Assembly: GCA_001314625.1 (NCBI GenBank)
Contig: LJSH01000004.1
Coordinates: 298,039 to 362,038, forward strand
DNA from: Oceanicaulis sp. HLUCCA04
GTDB lineage: Bacteria > Pseudomonadota > Alphaproteobacteria > Caulobacterales > Maricaulaceae
Reading direction: 5' to 3'
Length of the DNA: 64,000 nucleotides
A model generated the notes under the pieces. It made no database searches. It saw nothing but the letters and a program-made list of their open reading frames with translations, and was not told the origin of the DNA. Positions 52,972 through 61,346 of the stretch are shown here, piece after piece (the first letter of the stretch is position 1; the number at the start of each line of letters is the position of its first letter). The position numbers were made by a program, and so were the translations under genes.

Positions 52972-53006
52972 GGCCCCGGCCCCCGAGCCGGGGTCCAACT
53001 TTTTTT
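52972..53006 (+). terminator. GC-rich hairpin followed by a T7 run
   Basis: GGCCCCGGC (52972-52980), loop CCCCGA and GCCGGGGTC (52987-52995) pair with one wobble, followed by CAACT and six more T (53000-53006). The shape is that of an intrinsic terminator, but no gene transcribed rightwards lies directly upstream, so it may be part of the repeat cluster instead. Confidence 0.45.
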
Positions 53007-53335
53007 GATGTTCCGTCGCCTCGGCTGCGCCGGGGCAGGCAGTCGCGCTCCCGGTCACCCTTTCAACTCCCCCGGAACGACGAAGGGAGGGCGGTGCGCG
53101 GATGCGCCGCGGCGGCGCGGCAGACAAGGCCTGTCTCCCAAAAAAAGCCAGACGGGGCAAGGATAATGGTGGCGGGCGCCCGCCCGGGCGAGTAGCGTTT
53201 TTTGCGCCGCCGGGGCCCTGCGTCAGAATGCGCGATGACAGGGAAGTCCGTACAAGGCATAGGGATAAAAGTCCGCAAATCAGCTAGGGATATTTCCCGC
53301 AGAGGTTTGCACGTTTCGTTGCTGGGAGTTTTTCC

Positions 53336-54928
53336 ATGATCGACATGGAAGTCGCCGACCTATCACGCTGGCAGTTCGCGCTGACAGCCATGTACCATTT
53401 CCTGTTCGTGCCGCTCACGCTGGGTATGGCCTTCATGCTGGCCATCATGGAGAGCGTCTATGTGATGACCGGCCGTCAGGTCTGGCGCGACATGACAAAA
53501 TTCTGGGGCGTGCTGTTCGGCATCAATTTCGCGCTCGGCGTCTCCACCGGCATCACGATGGAATTCCAGTTCGGCATGAACTGGTCCTACTACTCGCACT
53601 ATGTGGGCGATGTGTTCGGCGCGCCGCTGGCGATCGAGGGCCTGATGGCCTTCTTCCTGGAAGCGACGCTGGTCGGCCTGTTCTTCTTCGGCTGGGACCG
53701 GATGAGCAAGCAGGCCCATTTGGCCGTCACCTGGTTCATGGCCATCGGCACCAATCTCTCCGCGCTGTGGATTCTGATCGCCAATGGCTGGATGCAGAAC
53801 CCGGTCGGGTCTGAATTCAATCCCGACACCATGCGCATGGAAGTCACCGACTTCATGGCGGTCCTCTTCAATCCGGTGGCGCAGGCGAAATTCGTGCACA
53901 CAGTCGCGGCGGGCTATGTGACCGGCGCACTGTTCGTGCTGGCGATCTCGGCCTGGTTCCTCATTCAGCGCCGCCATCGCGGCTTCGCCAAGCGCTCGAT
54001 GACGGTGGCGGCCGCCTTCGGCCTGATGGGTTCGCTCTCGGTGGTGGTGCTGGGTGATGAAAGCGGCTACGCGCTCACCCATAACCAGCGCATGAAGCTC
54101 GCCGCGCTCGAAGCCATGTGGGAAACCCATGAGGCCCCGGCTCCGCTAACGCTTGTGGGCTTCCCGGACGTGGAAAACCAGACGACGCATTTTGCCATTG
54201 ATGTCCCCTGGGTGCTGGGCCTGATTGCCACGCGCTCCCTGGATCAGGAGGTGCAGGGCATCCTGCCGCTGGTAGCTATAGCTGAAACGCGCGTCGAGAA
54301 CGGGATTCTGGCCTATGACGCGCTGCAAAGGCTGCGCGCGGACGAAAACGATCTGGACGCGCGCGCCGAGTTTGAAGCGGCCAAGATGGATCTGGGGTAC
54401 GCACTCCTCTTGCAGCGCTATATGGAGGACCCGCGCGAGGCGACGCCCGATCAGATCAGGCAGGCCGCGTTTGATACGATCCCGGACGTGCCGGTCATGT
54501 TCTGGTCCTTCCGATTCATGGCGGGGATCGGCCTCTACATGATCGCCCTGTTCGGCACCGCCTTCGTGCTGTGCACCTTGCGCAAACACGAGACCCGCTG
54601 GTTCCTGTGGGTGGCGCTGGTCTCGCTGCCGCTGCCCTGGATTGCCGCAGAACTGGGATGGTTGCTGGCCGAATATGGCCGTCAGCCCTGGATTATCGAG
54701 GGCATGCTGCCGACCTTCCTGGGCGTCTCCAGCCTCAACGCCACGCAGATATGGATGACCATTGCCGGCTTTACCGCGCTCTATGGCGCGCTGGCCGTGG
54801 TGGAAGTGATGCTGATGCTGATGGTGATCCGCAAAGGCCCGTATCCCGGCAAGCACGGCGATAGCGCCCATGGTGCGAAAGACCGCCGGGCCGGCACTGG
54901 CGCCATGGCCCCGATCCCGGCCGAATAG
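53336..54928 (+). CDS. cydA: Cytochrome bd ubiquinol oxidase subunit I
   Basis: 530 residues with nine membrane helices. Heme ligands: H21 (MYHFLFVPLTLG, heme b595/d), H188 (KFVHTVAAGYVTG, b558) and the methionine in VPVMFWSFRFMAG (b558). The quinol-binding Q-loop is long (about 245-390), the L form as in E. coli, and GWLLAEYGRQPW is the signature near the C-terminus. The enzyme oxidises quinol and reduces oxygen at low oxygen tension with high affinity. GGGAG precedes the start; M1 or M4 could be used. cydB follows after 12 bases. Confidence 0.96.
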   Translation: MIDMEVADLSRWQFALTAMYHFLFVPLTLGMAFMLAIMESVYVMTGRQVWRDMTKFWGVLFGINFALGVSTGITMEFQFGMNWSYYSHYVGDVFGAPLAIEGLMAFFLEATLVGLFFFGWDRMSKQAHLAVTWFMAIGTNLSALWILIANGWMQNPVGSEFNPDTMRMEVTDFMAVLFNPVAQAKFVHTVAAGYVTGALFVLAISAWFLIQRRHRGFAKRSMTVAAAFGLMGSLSVVVLGDESGYALTHNQRMKLAALEAMWETHEAPAPLTLVGFPDVENQTTHFAIDVPWVLGLIATRSLDQEVQGILPLVAIAETRVENGILAYDALQRLRADENDLDARAEFEAAKMDLGYALLLQRYMEDPREATPDQIRQAAFDTIPDVPVMFWSFRFMAGIGLYMIALFGTAFVLCTLRKHETRWFLWVALVSLPLPWIAAELGWLLAEYGRQPWIIEGMLPTFLGVSSLNATQIWMTIAGFTALYGALAVVEVMLMLMVIRKGPYPGKHGDSAHGAKDRRAGTGAMAPIPAE

Positions 54929-54940
54929 GAGAAACGCGAA

Positions 54941-56086
54941 ATGGAAATCCCGATTTCTTACGAAACCTTGCGCGTCCTCTGGTGGGGATTGCTGGGTGTC
55001 CTCCTGATCGGCTTTGCTGCCACGGACGGATTTGACTTTGGCGTCGCCGGGCTGCTGCCCTTCGTGGCCAAGACCGATAATGAGCGCCGCGTTGCCATCA
55101 ACACGGTCGGGCCGACCTGGGAAGGCAATCAGGTGTGGTTCATTCTGGGCGGCGGGGCGATCTTTGCCGCCTGGCCGATGGTCTATGCGGTCTCGTTCTC
55201 CGGGCTTTATCTGGCGATGTTCGTGCTGCTGGCGGCGCTGATCCTCAGGCCGGTCGGCTTCAAATACCGCTCCAAACGCGAAGACCCGCGCTGGCGGGCA
55301 ATGTGGGACTGGGCGCTTTTCACCGGCGGATTTGTGCCCGCGCTCCTGTTCGGCGTGGCCGTCGGCAATGTGCTGGTGGGCTTGCCCTTCCGGTTCGACG
55401 ACACGATGCGCGCCTATTGGGAAGGCTCGTTCTTTGACCTGCTCAACCCGTTCGCCATTCTGTGCGGCCTGTTATCGGTGACGATGATGGGTCTGCATGG
55501 TGCGGCGTGGCTGTCGATGAAGGCCGAATACGGACCTGTGCGCGACCGCGCGCGCCGTTTTGCGCCGTTCCTTGCCATTACCTCCATTGTGCTGTTTGCC
55601 GGTGGCGGGCTGGTAATGGCCTATGGACCCTTCGGCTTTGCGCAAGTCGGCGATGTCGATCCGTCCGGCCCGTCCAATCCGCTGCGCACCGAAACGGTGG
55701 CGGCGGCGGGTGCGTGGCTCGCCAATTATGGCGCGCATCCGTGGATGATACTGGCGCCGGTTCTGGGCTTTGGCGGCGCGTTCGCGGCGCTCATCGGGCT
55801 GCGGGTGAACTCGGAAAGCATCACTTTCCTGGGTTCGAAACTGTCCACATTCGGGATCATTTCCACAGCGGGATTGTCGATGTTCCCCTTCATCCTGCCA
55901 TCGAGCATCTCGCCCAATTCCAGCCTGACAGTGTGGAACAGCTCATCGAGCCAGCTCACCCTGTTCATCATGCTGATCACAACGGCGATCTTCCTGCCCA
56001 TCATCCTCGCCTACACGGCCTGGGCCTTCAAGGTGATGTGGGGCCGGGTGACGACGCAGGACGTGACCAGCGGCGATTATTACTAG
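54941..56086 (+). CDS. cydB: Cytochrome bd ubiquinol oxidase subunit II
   Basis: 381 residues, about eight helices. Conserved regions: LRVLWWGLLGVLLIGFAATDGFDFGVAGLLPFV at the N-terminus, TVGPTWEGNQVWFILGGGAIFAAWP, YSGLY-like SFSGLYLAMFVLLAALILRPVGFKYRSK, and PFILPSSISPNSSLTVWNSSSSQLTLF near the end. The subunit supports CydA and does not bind heme itself. AGGAG lies upstream. It is followed by cydX after 20 bases, so cydABX form one operon. Confidence 0.96.
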   Translation: MEIPISYETLRVLWWGLLGVLLIGFAATDGFDFGVAGLLPFVAKTDNERRVAINTVGPTWEGNQVWFILGGGAIFAAWPMVYAVSFSGLYLAMFVLLAALILRPVGFKYRSKREDPRWRAMWDWALFTGGFVPALLFGVAVGNVLVGLPFRFDDTMRAYWEGSFFDLLNPFAILCGLLSVTMMGLHGAAWLSMKAEYGPVRDRARRFAPFLAITSIVLFAGGGLVMAYGPFGFAQVGDVDPSGPSNPLRTETVAAAGAWLANYGAHPWMILAPVLGFGGAFAALIGLRVNSESITFLGSKLSTFGIISTAGLSMFPFILPSSISPNSSLTVWNSSSSQLTLFIMLITTAIFLPIILAYTAWAFKVMWGRVTTQDVTSGDYY

Positions 56087-56106
56087 GACCAAGGGAGTAG
56101 ACTGAC

Positions 56107-56238
56107 ATGTGGTATTTTGCCTGGGTTCTGGGTCTCGGCCTTGCCTGTTCCTTCGCCATTCTCAACGCCATGTGGCACGAGATGTCGATGGGCGATGAAG
56201 GTGACCGTGGCAGCAGCGAGGAAGCAGCGCGCTGGTAG
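56107..56238 (+). CDS. cydX: Cytochrome bd small subunit CydX
   Basis: 43 residues: a single helix (MWYFAWVLGLGLACSFAILN) and a polar tail (AMWHEMSMGDEGDRGSSEEAARW). The MWYFAW-LG start and the following acidic residues are the hallmark of CydX/YbgT, which stabilises the heme d site of the CydAB oxidase. It lies 20 bases after cydB with a GGGAG upstream. The gene is easy to miss because of its length. Confidence 0.95.
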   Translation: MWYFAWVLGLGLACSFAILNAMWHEMSMGDEGDRGSSEEAARW

Positions 56239-56367
56239 CGCGCCATCATGCTGCACGTGCTGCGCTTTGCGGCGCGGCGCACACGGGTTCGTCTTGACCC
56301 GCCTACCGCGCCAATTACTGTCGCGTGTTCGCCCGGCAAGAGGCGGATAGCGGGAGGTCTACAGGCT

Positions 56368-58179
56368 ATGGGTTTTTTCAGCGCGATCCGGCGGGAAATT
56401 TTCTATACGAGAGAGCTGGTCCGGCTTCTCAAGACGCTCAAATCCATTACGCCGGACTCAGCTGACCTGACGCCCGATCTCATCGAGCGCAATGTTGATG
56501 CCCACAAGACCCGGCCCGCCTTCATTCTCGAAGACGGCTCCACGGTCAGCTATGGCGCGTTCGACGCCTTTGCCAACCGCGTCGCCAACTGGGCGCTGGC
56601 CAGCGGCATCAAGCCCGGTGACACGGTTGCGCTCTATATGGGCAATCGCTGGGAATACATCGCCTTCTGGTTTGGCCTGTCGAAAGTGGGTGTGATCGCC
56701 GCGCTTTTGAACAATCAGGTGACGGGCAAGGCGCTGGCGCACGGCATGAATATCTCCGAGGCCGCGCACGCCATTATCGAAGGCGATCTGGCATCGGCCT
56801 ATGCGGGCGCCGCTGACGCCATCGGCCCGATCACGCCCTGGATATTCGACGGCGCCGCCGATGCGGTTACGGGCGGACAGGATCTGGCCGCAGCGCTTGA
56901 AGCGGTCTCTGATGCCCGTCCGGGGCGCGAGCACCGCGAACACCTGCTGGCCAAGGACCCGTGCCTGAAAATGTACACCTCCGGCACGACCGGCCTGCCC
57001 AAGGCCGCCATCGTCGCCCACACGCGTTCGCTCTATTATCTGCAGGTCTTCGCCGTTGCCGCCCACGCCTCGCCGAAAGACCGCATGATGATGGTGCTGC
57101 CGCTTTATCACGCCACCGGCGGCCTGTGCGGGGTGGGCTGCGCGCTCTCCATGGGCGGGGCGCTGATCATCCGCCGCAAATTCTCCGCCAGCGCGTTCTG
57201 GAAGGACGCGGCAGAGCACGGCGCGACCATGTTCATGTATGTCGGCGAGCTGTGCCGGTTTCTGGTGGCGGCTGATCCGTCCCCCGACGAGAAAAAGCAC
57301 AAGATTCGCGTCGCCATCGGCAACGGCCTCAGGCCCGATGTCTGGCCGCGCTTTGTGGAGCGCTCCGGCATCAACCGCATCATGGAGTTCTACGGCGCAA
57401 CCGAGGGCAATGTCGGTTTTCTGAACCTGGATTCAAAGCCCGGCGCGATTGGCCGTGTGCCGCCTTATCTGAAAAGCCGGTTCAATTCGCATCTGGTCAA
57501 GTTTGATCTCGACAGCGAAATGCCCGTGCGCAACGCCAAGGGCCGCTGCATCCCGTGCGGGCCGGACGAGGTGGGCGAGGCCATCGGCGAGATTCGCTCC
57601 GATGATGCGCGCTACCGCTTTGACGGCTATGGCGACAAGGAAGCGACCGAGAAGAAGCTGCTGCGCGATGTGTTCAAGAAGGGCGATCTGTATTTCCGCA
57701 CCGGCGATCTGATGAAGCGCGACGCGCAAGGCTATTTCTACTTTATCGACCGGGTGGGCGACACCTTCCGCTGGAAGTCTGAAAACGTCGCCACCTCCGA
57801 AGTCGCCGAGATCATGGGCATGGCCAGCGGCATTGTGCAGGCCAATATCTATGGCGTGCCGGTGGCGGACTATCCCGGCAAGGCGGGCATGGCGGCGCTG
57901 GTCGTGAAAAAGGATATCGATCTGGCCGCCGTCCACGCCCATGTTACCAAGGAGCTGCCCGCCTATGCGCGCCCGCTCTTCATCCGCATCCACCAGGAAG
58001 ATCCGGCCGAGCATACGACCGGCACGTTCAAGCTCAAAAAGACCGATCTGGTGGCCGAGGGGTGGGACCCGTCGAAAATCTCCGAACCGCTCTATATCGA
58101 TCACCCCGAGCACAAGGCCTATGTGCCGCTGACCGCCGAAATCCGCGCCGCTATCGAGAGCGGGGAATTGCGGGTTTAG
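56368..58179 (+). CDS. Long-chain/very-long-chain acyl-CoA synthetase (FATP-like)
   Basis: 603 residues. An acyl-adenylate-forming enzyme: KMYTSGTTGLPKAAIV (AMP-binding P-loop), PLYHATGGLCGV, MEFYGATEGNVGFLNLDSKPGAIGR (A5 region of the FATP/VLACS type), DLYFRTGDLMKRDAQGYFYFIDRVGDTFRWKSENV and the C-terminal lysine region FKLKKTDLV. The FATP subgroup activates long and very long fatty acids to CoA esters and can drive their uptake. GGAGG precedes the start at 56368. The TSGTTGLPK to FRTGD spacing is complete, so it should be active. An extension to 56248 is open but unlikely. Confidence 0.92.
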   Translation: MGFFSAIRREIFYTRELVRLLKTLKSITPDSADLTPDLIERNVDAHKTRPAFILEDGSTVSYGAFDAFANRVANWALASGIKPGDTVALYMGNRWEYIAFWFGLSKVGVIAALLNNQVTGKALAHGMNISEAAHAIIEGDLASAYAGAADAIGPITPWIFDGAADAVTGGQDLAAALEAVSDARPGREHREHLLAKDPCLKMYTSGTTGLPKAAIVAHTRSLYYLQVFAVAAHASPKDRMMMVLPLYHATGGLCGVGCALSMGGALIIRRKFSASAFWKDAAEHGATMFMYVGELCRFLVAADPSPDEKKHKIRVAIGNGLRPDVWPRFVERSGINRIMEFYGATEGNVGFLNLDSKPGAIGRVPPYLKSRFNSHLVKFDLDSEMPVRNAKGRCIPCGPDEVGEAIGEIRSDDARYRFDGYGDKEATEKKLLRDVFKKGDLYFRTGDLMKRDAQGYFYFIDRVGDTFRWKSENVATSEVAEIMGMASGIVQANIYGVPVADYPGKAGMAALVVKKDIDLAAVHAHVTKELPAYARPLFIRIHQEDPAEHTTGTFKLKKTDLVAEGWDPSKISEPLYIDHPEHKAYVPLTAEIRAAIESGELRV

Positions 58180-58181
58180 GG

Positions 58182-58209
58182 TTGTAAAAATACGGAAATT
58201 CCGTATAGT
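58182..58209 (+). promoter_or_regulatory. brnT promoter overlapped by a perfect palindrome
   Basis: A -35-like TTGTAA (58182-58187), 16 bases, then a -10-like TATAGT (58204-58209). ATACGGAA (58190-58197), one A and TTCCGTAT (58199-58206) form a perfect palindrome overlapping the spacer and -10, an ideal place for autorepression by the toxin-antitoxin complex. The predicted start of transcription, about 58215-58217, coincides with the GTG of brnT. Confidence 0.6.
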
Positions 58210-58215
58210 ATTGCG

Positions 58216-58488
58216 GTGAGCGACAGGTTTGATCCGGCCAAAGATGCCGCCAATCTGGCCAAGCATGGCCTGTCGTTGACATTCGGCGATCAGATTTTCT
58301 CAGATGCCGCGCATCTGATCCTGCCTTCGATCCGTCCGGTTGATGGTGAAGAGCGGTTCAAGGTGATCGGTGCGGTCGACGCGAAGCTGTTTACCGGCGT
58401 GTTTACATGGCGGCATGGCCGCCCACGCTTCATTTCGGTCCGCAGGAGTAATTCCGGTGAAGAAAGAGCCTATCATTCTGCCGGTTGA
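58216..58488 (+). CDS. brnT: BrnT-family ribonuclease toxin
   Basis: 90 residues, the DUF497/BrnT type: RFDPAKDAANLAKHGLSLTFGDQIFSD, DGEERFKVIGAVDAKLFTGVFTWRHGRPRFISVRRSNSGEERAYHSA. The I-S-x-R-R-S/A-x-x-x-E-R-x-x-Y C-terminus is the family signature with catalytic basic residues. BrnT cuts RNA and halts translation. The start is GTG at 58216 with no ribosome site and a promoter whose predicted initiation point is at the same position, so the mRNA is probably leaderless. It overlaps the HTH antitoxin gene by 32 bases. Confidence 0.88.
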   Translation: MSDRFDPAKDAANLAKHGLSLTFGDQIFSDAAHLILPSIRPVDGEERFKVIGAVDAKLFTGVFTWRHGRPRFISVRRSNSGEERAYHSAG

Positions 58489-58735
58489 TCCGTCCGACGG
58501 CGAGGACTTCGCCGTTTCAGCGGAGGGTCTGGAGCGTGGTCAGCGCGCACGCCTGATCCGGCAGACGCGCAACACGCTTGGCCTGTCTCAGGGTGAGTTC
58601 GCACAACGCTTCCGCGTGCCGGTAGGCACCTTGCGGGACTGGGAACAGGCACGCGTCACCGCGCCCGATTTCGCCATTGCCTATGTCCGGGTCATTGCCC
58701 GCCACCCCGACATGGTAACAGAGGTGCTTGGCTGA
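58457..58735 (+). CDS. HTH (Xre-type) antitoxin paired with BrnT
   Basis: 92 residues. After a Lys/Glu-rich start there is GLERGQRARLIRQTRNTLGLSQGEFAQRFRVPVGTLRDWEQARVTAPDFAIAYVRVIARHPDMV, a Cro/C1-type helix-turn-helix with recognition helix VPVGTLRDWEQ. GTG start at 58457 with AGGAG eight bases upstream, unlike the toxin gene. Many BrnT toxins are paired with a ribbon-helix-helix BrnA; this one has an HTH partner that likely binds the palindrome at 58190 and blocks toxin activity. It is convergent with divL (one base between stops). Confidence 0.88.
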   Translation: MKKEPIILPVDPSDGEDFAVSAEGLERGQRARLIRQTRNTLGLSQGEFAQRFRVPVGTLRDWEQARVTAPDFAIAYVRVIARHPDMVTEVLG

Positions 58736-61231
58736 TCAGGCCTTGCCCTGTTTTGCCTTGCCGGCGCTAGGCAGGGCCAGTTCAGGCGCAGCATGGTCCA
58801 GCGTGGCATTGGCCGGCAGATGGCAGGTTACTTTCGTGCCGCGTCCAGGCGTTGAGTCCAGCTCCACCCAGCCGCCATGCAGGCGCACGATCTCCTTGAC
58901 CAGGGCGAGGCCCAGCCCGGCTCCGGCGCGGTTGGACTGGCCGCGTTCAAAGCGTTCGAACACGGCAGCCTGTTTGTCCTTGTCGATGCCGGCGCCATTA
59001 TCGGCAACCCAGATCTGCGCCTCGCCATCTTTCACCGCCGCGCCGATTTCGATCTTGCCGCCCTTTTCGACATGGTCGAGCGCGTTGCTCAGGAGATTGT
59101 AGAGCACCTGCTTGATCCGGGCGGCATCCGCGCGCACGGCGCTGCCTGCCTTTTCCGCCTTCACACTCAGCTTGATACCGGCATGTTCGGCGCGCGAGGC
59201 GATCAGTTCGGCGGCATCGCTGGCCAGCTCGTCAAGGCGCGTATCGCCCAGATCCAGCTCCAGCTGGCCGGCATCGATGGCGGCGATGTCCAGAATATCG
59301 TCAATCAGCTTTGCAAGCTGGGCCGAGGCGGTCTGGATCGCGGTCACCGGGTCCTTCTGGCGGTCGGTGAGCTCGCCGGCAAACCCGCCCGCCAGCAGAT
59401 CGGCATAGCCGCCAATCGTGGTCAGCGGGGTGCGCAACTGATAGCTGACATGGCCGACAAAGCCCGTCTTGATCTTTTCAGAGGCTTCCAGCGCTTCGGC
59501 GCGATCACGCAGTGCTTCTTCGACGAGGCGGCTATCGGTGATGTTGTCCCAGGCGATCAGGGTCGCGCCGTCGGGCAAGGGCCGCGTCAGCGAGGTCAGG
59601 ACAGAGCCGTCCGAGCGGCGGAAATCCGATGTCTTTGATGTGCGCGAATCCGGCGATGCGTCCGTGATGCGCGCCTTGAGCTCGGCCCACGCTTCGCGGT
59701 CCGGGTAGAGCGGGTGGCAGGCATCGGCGATCACGTCGAAATCCGCACCGTCCAGCAGGGCCGGGTCGAGCTTCCACAGCGTCTCGAAGGCGAGATTGTG
59801 AAGCTGGAGATCACCCTCTGGCCCGAACACCGCGACCGCCTCGTGCAGCCGGTCCAGCGTCGCGCGCTGCACCTTGATCAGCGTGTTGTAGCGCGCCTGC
59901 AGGGCAAGCTGGTCGGTCATGTCCTCGAAGATCAGCAGGACGCCGCCCAGCGGGTGGCGCTGGCGGGCAACGCGCAAGGTCCGTCCGTCGGGCAGCGGCC
60001 ACAGCTCGTCAGGCGTCTCGGTGCCGGGCGGGCGCTCGTAATGGGAGAGCTCGGCGGCCTTCCACGTCTTGTAGTCGGCATTGGCGGCGATCGGCAGATT
60101 CTGGTCCTCGCGCAGCCGGTCCATCAGGGCGCCGTGCGAGGGATGGTCGTTGAGGACGGCCTCTTCCAGCGCAAAAAGCCGGGCAAAGGCGCGGTTGTAG
60201 AAGATGAGCTGCTTGGTCCGGTCGAAAATGGCGACGGCCTCGGCCATGTGGTTGAGGGTCTCGTCATGGGCCTCGCGGAAGCGCTTGAGCGCGACGCGAG
60301 CCTCCTCGCCCCTGGTGATGTCAAAGGCTGCGCCGGCCACGCCGCCCGATACCGGGAACACCACCACGTCCAGCGCCCGGCGCTCGCCCTTTATGGCGGC
60401 GCTGCGCACATGGGCGACGGGCGCGGCGGCTTTGAGCGCTTCACCGGCGTGCGCGGGCAGACCGGGCTCCAGCAGGAGCTGGCGCTCGATCACATCGCCC
60501 ACGCCTTTGCCCTCGACCGCTTCCACATAGGCGGGGTTGACCCAGTGCAGCCGCCCCGAGGCACTGATCCGCCAGGCCGGGAAGGGGGCCTTGCCCAGCA
60601 TGTCCAGAAAGGCCAGCGGGTCTTCGGCGACGACAGAGCGCGCCTCTTCCAGCCGTCCGCGCGCGCCGGACTCTTCCAGGCCGCGAATGGTGGCATCGGC
60701 GATCCAGACGACAAGCTGAGACCCGGCCGCGCGGCCATCGGCCTCGATGAAGCGCCCGGACGGGCCGGACACGGTCAGCGAGAACGGCTTGCCCTCGCGC
60801 ATCAGCTCGCCCATGCGCTGGCGCAGCGTGGTTTCCTGTCCGCCGGATGAGCGGGCCTCATAGTCGGCAATGCCGTCCAGCAGGGCGGTGGCCGGGTCCG
60901 GGCCGTTGACCGCGCCGGAGCCCAGATCAGCAAACTGGACCAGGGAGGCGAGTGCGGTCGGCGAGCCATAGACGCGCGGAGAGGACCAGCCATCGGCATC
61001 GAGATCAGGCGGGGTTTCCCATACCAGCACCAGTCCGGGATGGGCACCAAACACGCTGTCAGCCCGCGACAGCCGGTCTTCCAGCCAGGTGATGCGTCTT
61101 TGCCAGTGAGAGCGCGCGGTGCGCACGCCTTCGGTCAGCCGCCATGCCCACAGCGCGGCGGCCACGGCAAATCCGACAGCTCCGCCGGTAACGATCAACG
61201 TTGCCAGCTGTGCCGGCTCGGTGGCCATCAT
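58736..61231 (-). CDS. divL: DivL-type cell-cycle tyrosine pseudo-kinase
   Basis: 831 residues. One N-terminal membrane helix (about 9-31), a long cytosolic region with PAS domains (about 60-180, 205-310, 320-440, 455-570), and a histidine-kinase-like dimerisation and ATPase core. The H-box reads HVSYQLRTPLTTIGGY: the phospho-accepting histidine is tyrosine (Y597, codon 59441-59443), the hallmark of Caulobacter DivL. The ATPase domain keeps the N (VLYNLLSNALDHV), G1 (VADNGAGID) and G2 (GAGLGLALVKEI) boxes. DivL controls the CckA-CtrA pathway through binding to phosphorylated DivK. Caulobacter DivL is 769 residues; this one is longer. AAGGGGG lies before the start. A GANTC site lies at 61300. 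Confidence 0.92.
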   Translation of the reverse strand: MMATEPAQLATLIVTGGAVGFAVAAALWAWRLTEGVRTARSHWQRRITWLEDRLSRADSVFGAHPGLVLVWETPPDLDADGWSSPRVYGSPTALASLVQFADLGSGAVNGPDPATALLDGIADYEARSSGGQETTLRQRMGELMREGKPFSLTVSGPSGRFIEADGRAAGSQLVVWIADATIRGLEESGARGRLEEARSVVAEDPLAFLDMLGKAPFPAWRISASGRLHWVNPAYVEAVEGKGVGDVIERQLLLEPGLPAHAGEALKAAAPVAHVRSAAIKGERRALDVVVFPVSGGVAGAAFDITRGEEARVALKRFREAHDETLNHMAEAVAIFDRTKQLIFYNRAFARLFALEEAVLNDHPSHGALMDRLREDQNLPIAANADYKTWKAAELSHYERPPGTETPDELWPLPDGRTLRVARQRHPLGGVLLIFEDMTDQLALQARYNTLIKVQRATLDRLHEAVAVFGPEGDLQLHNLAFETLWKLDPALLDGADFDVIADACHPLYPDREAWAELKARITDASPDSRTSKTSDFRRSDGSVLTSLTRPLPDGATLIAWDNITDSRLVEEALRDRAEALEASEKIKTGFVGHVSYQLRTPLTTIGGYADLLAGGFAGELTDRQKDPVTAIQTASAQLAKLIDDILDIAAIDAGQLELDLGDTRLDELASDAAELIASRAEHAGIKLSVKAEKAGSAVRADAARIKQVLYNLLSNALDHVEKGGKIEIGAAVKDGEAQIWVADNGAGIDKDKQAAVFERFERGQSNRAGAGLGLALVKEIVRLHGGWVELDSTPGRGTKVTCHLPANATLDHAAPELALPSAGKAKQGKA

Positions 61232-61299
61232 GACTCGCCCCCTTCACTGCGCGGCCATGCAAGCAGACACGTGGCCGTAACGTGCCTGTGCGGCCAGTC

Positions 61300-61304
61300 G
61301 AATC
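61300..61304. promoter_or_regulatory. GANTC site upstream of divL
   Basis: GAATC at 61300-61304, about 70 bases before the divL start, is a CcrM methylation site. Methylation near a promoter can gate GcrA-dependent genes. The motif is short, so chance is possible. Confidence 0.3.
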
Positions 61305-61346
61305 ACCACTCTAGCGGAAGGTGAATCGCGGCGCGAGAACACGTTA

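Larger units (their letters stand above)
52718..53335. other. 618-base gene-free gap between cydD and cydA
   Basis: No convincing gene was found. The central part (about 52800-53220) is very GC-rich, full of inverted repeats and short homopolymer runs, and open frames on both strands have skewed, low-complexity composition. The last 110 bases before cydA are more AT-rich and must hold the cyd promoter, ending in GGGAG seven bases before the start. A small palindrome, GGGA-TATT-TCCC, lies near 53288-53299. No FNR box (TTGAT-N4-ATCAA) was seen. Confidence 0.6.

Noticed and set aside
52738-53166. Short open frames in the cydD-cydA gap
   Set aside because: Proline/arginine-rich low-complexity products in all frames of a palindromic GC-rich region; no ribosome sites consistent with genes.
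53160-53335. FNR or ArcA-type site upstream of cydA
   Set aside because: I searched for TTGAT-N4-ATCAA and found none. A small GGGA-TATT-TCCC palindrome exists but matches no known oxygen regulator motif.
59714-60850. 378-codon open frame opposite divL
   Set aside because: Shadow of the conserved DivL PAS and kinase regions; no support from domains or start signals.
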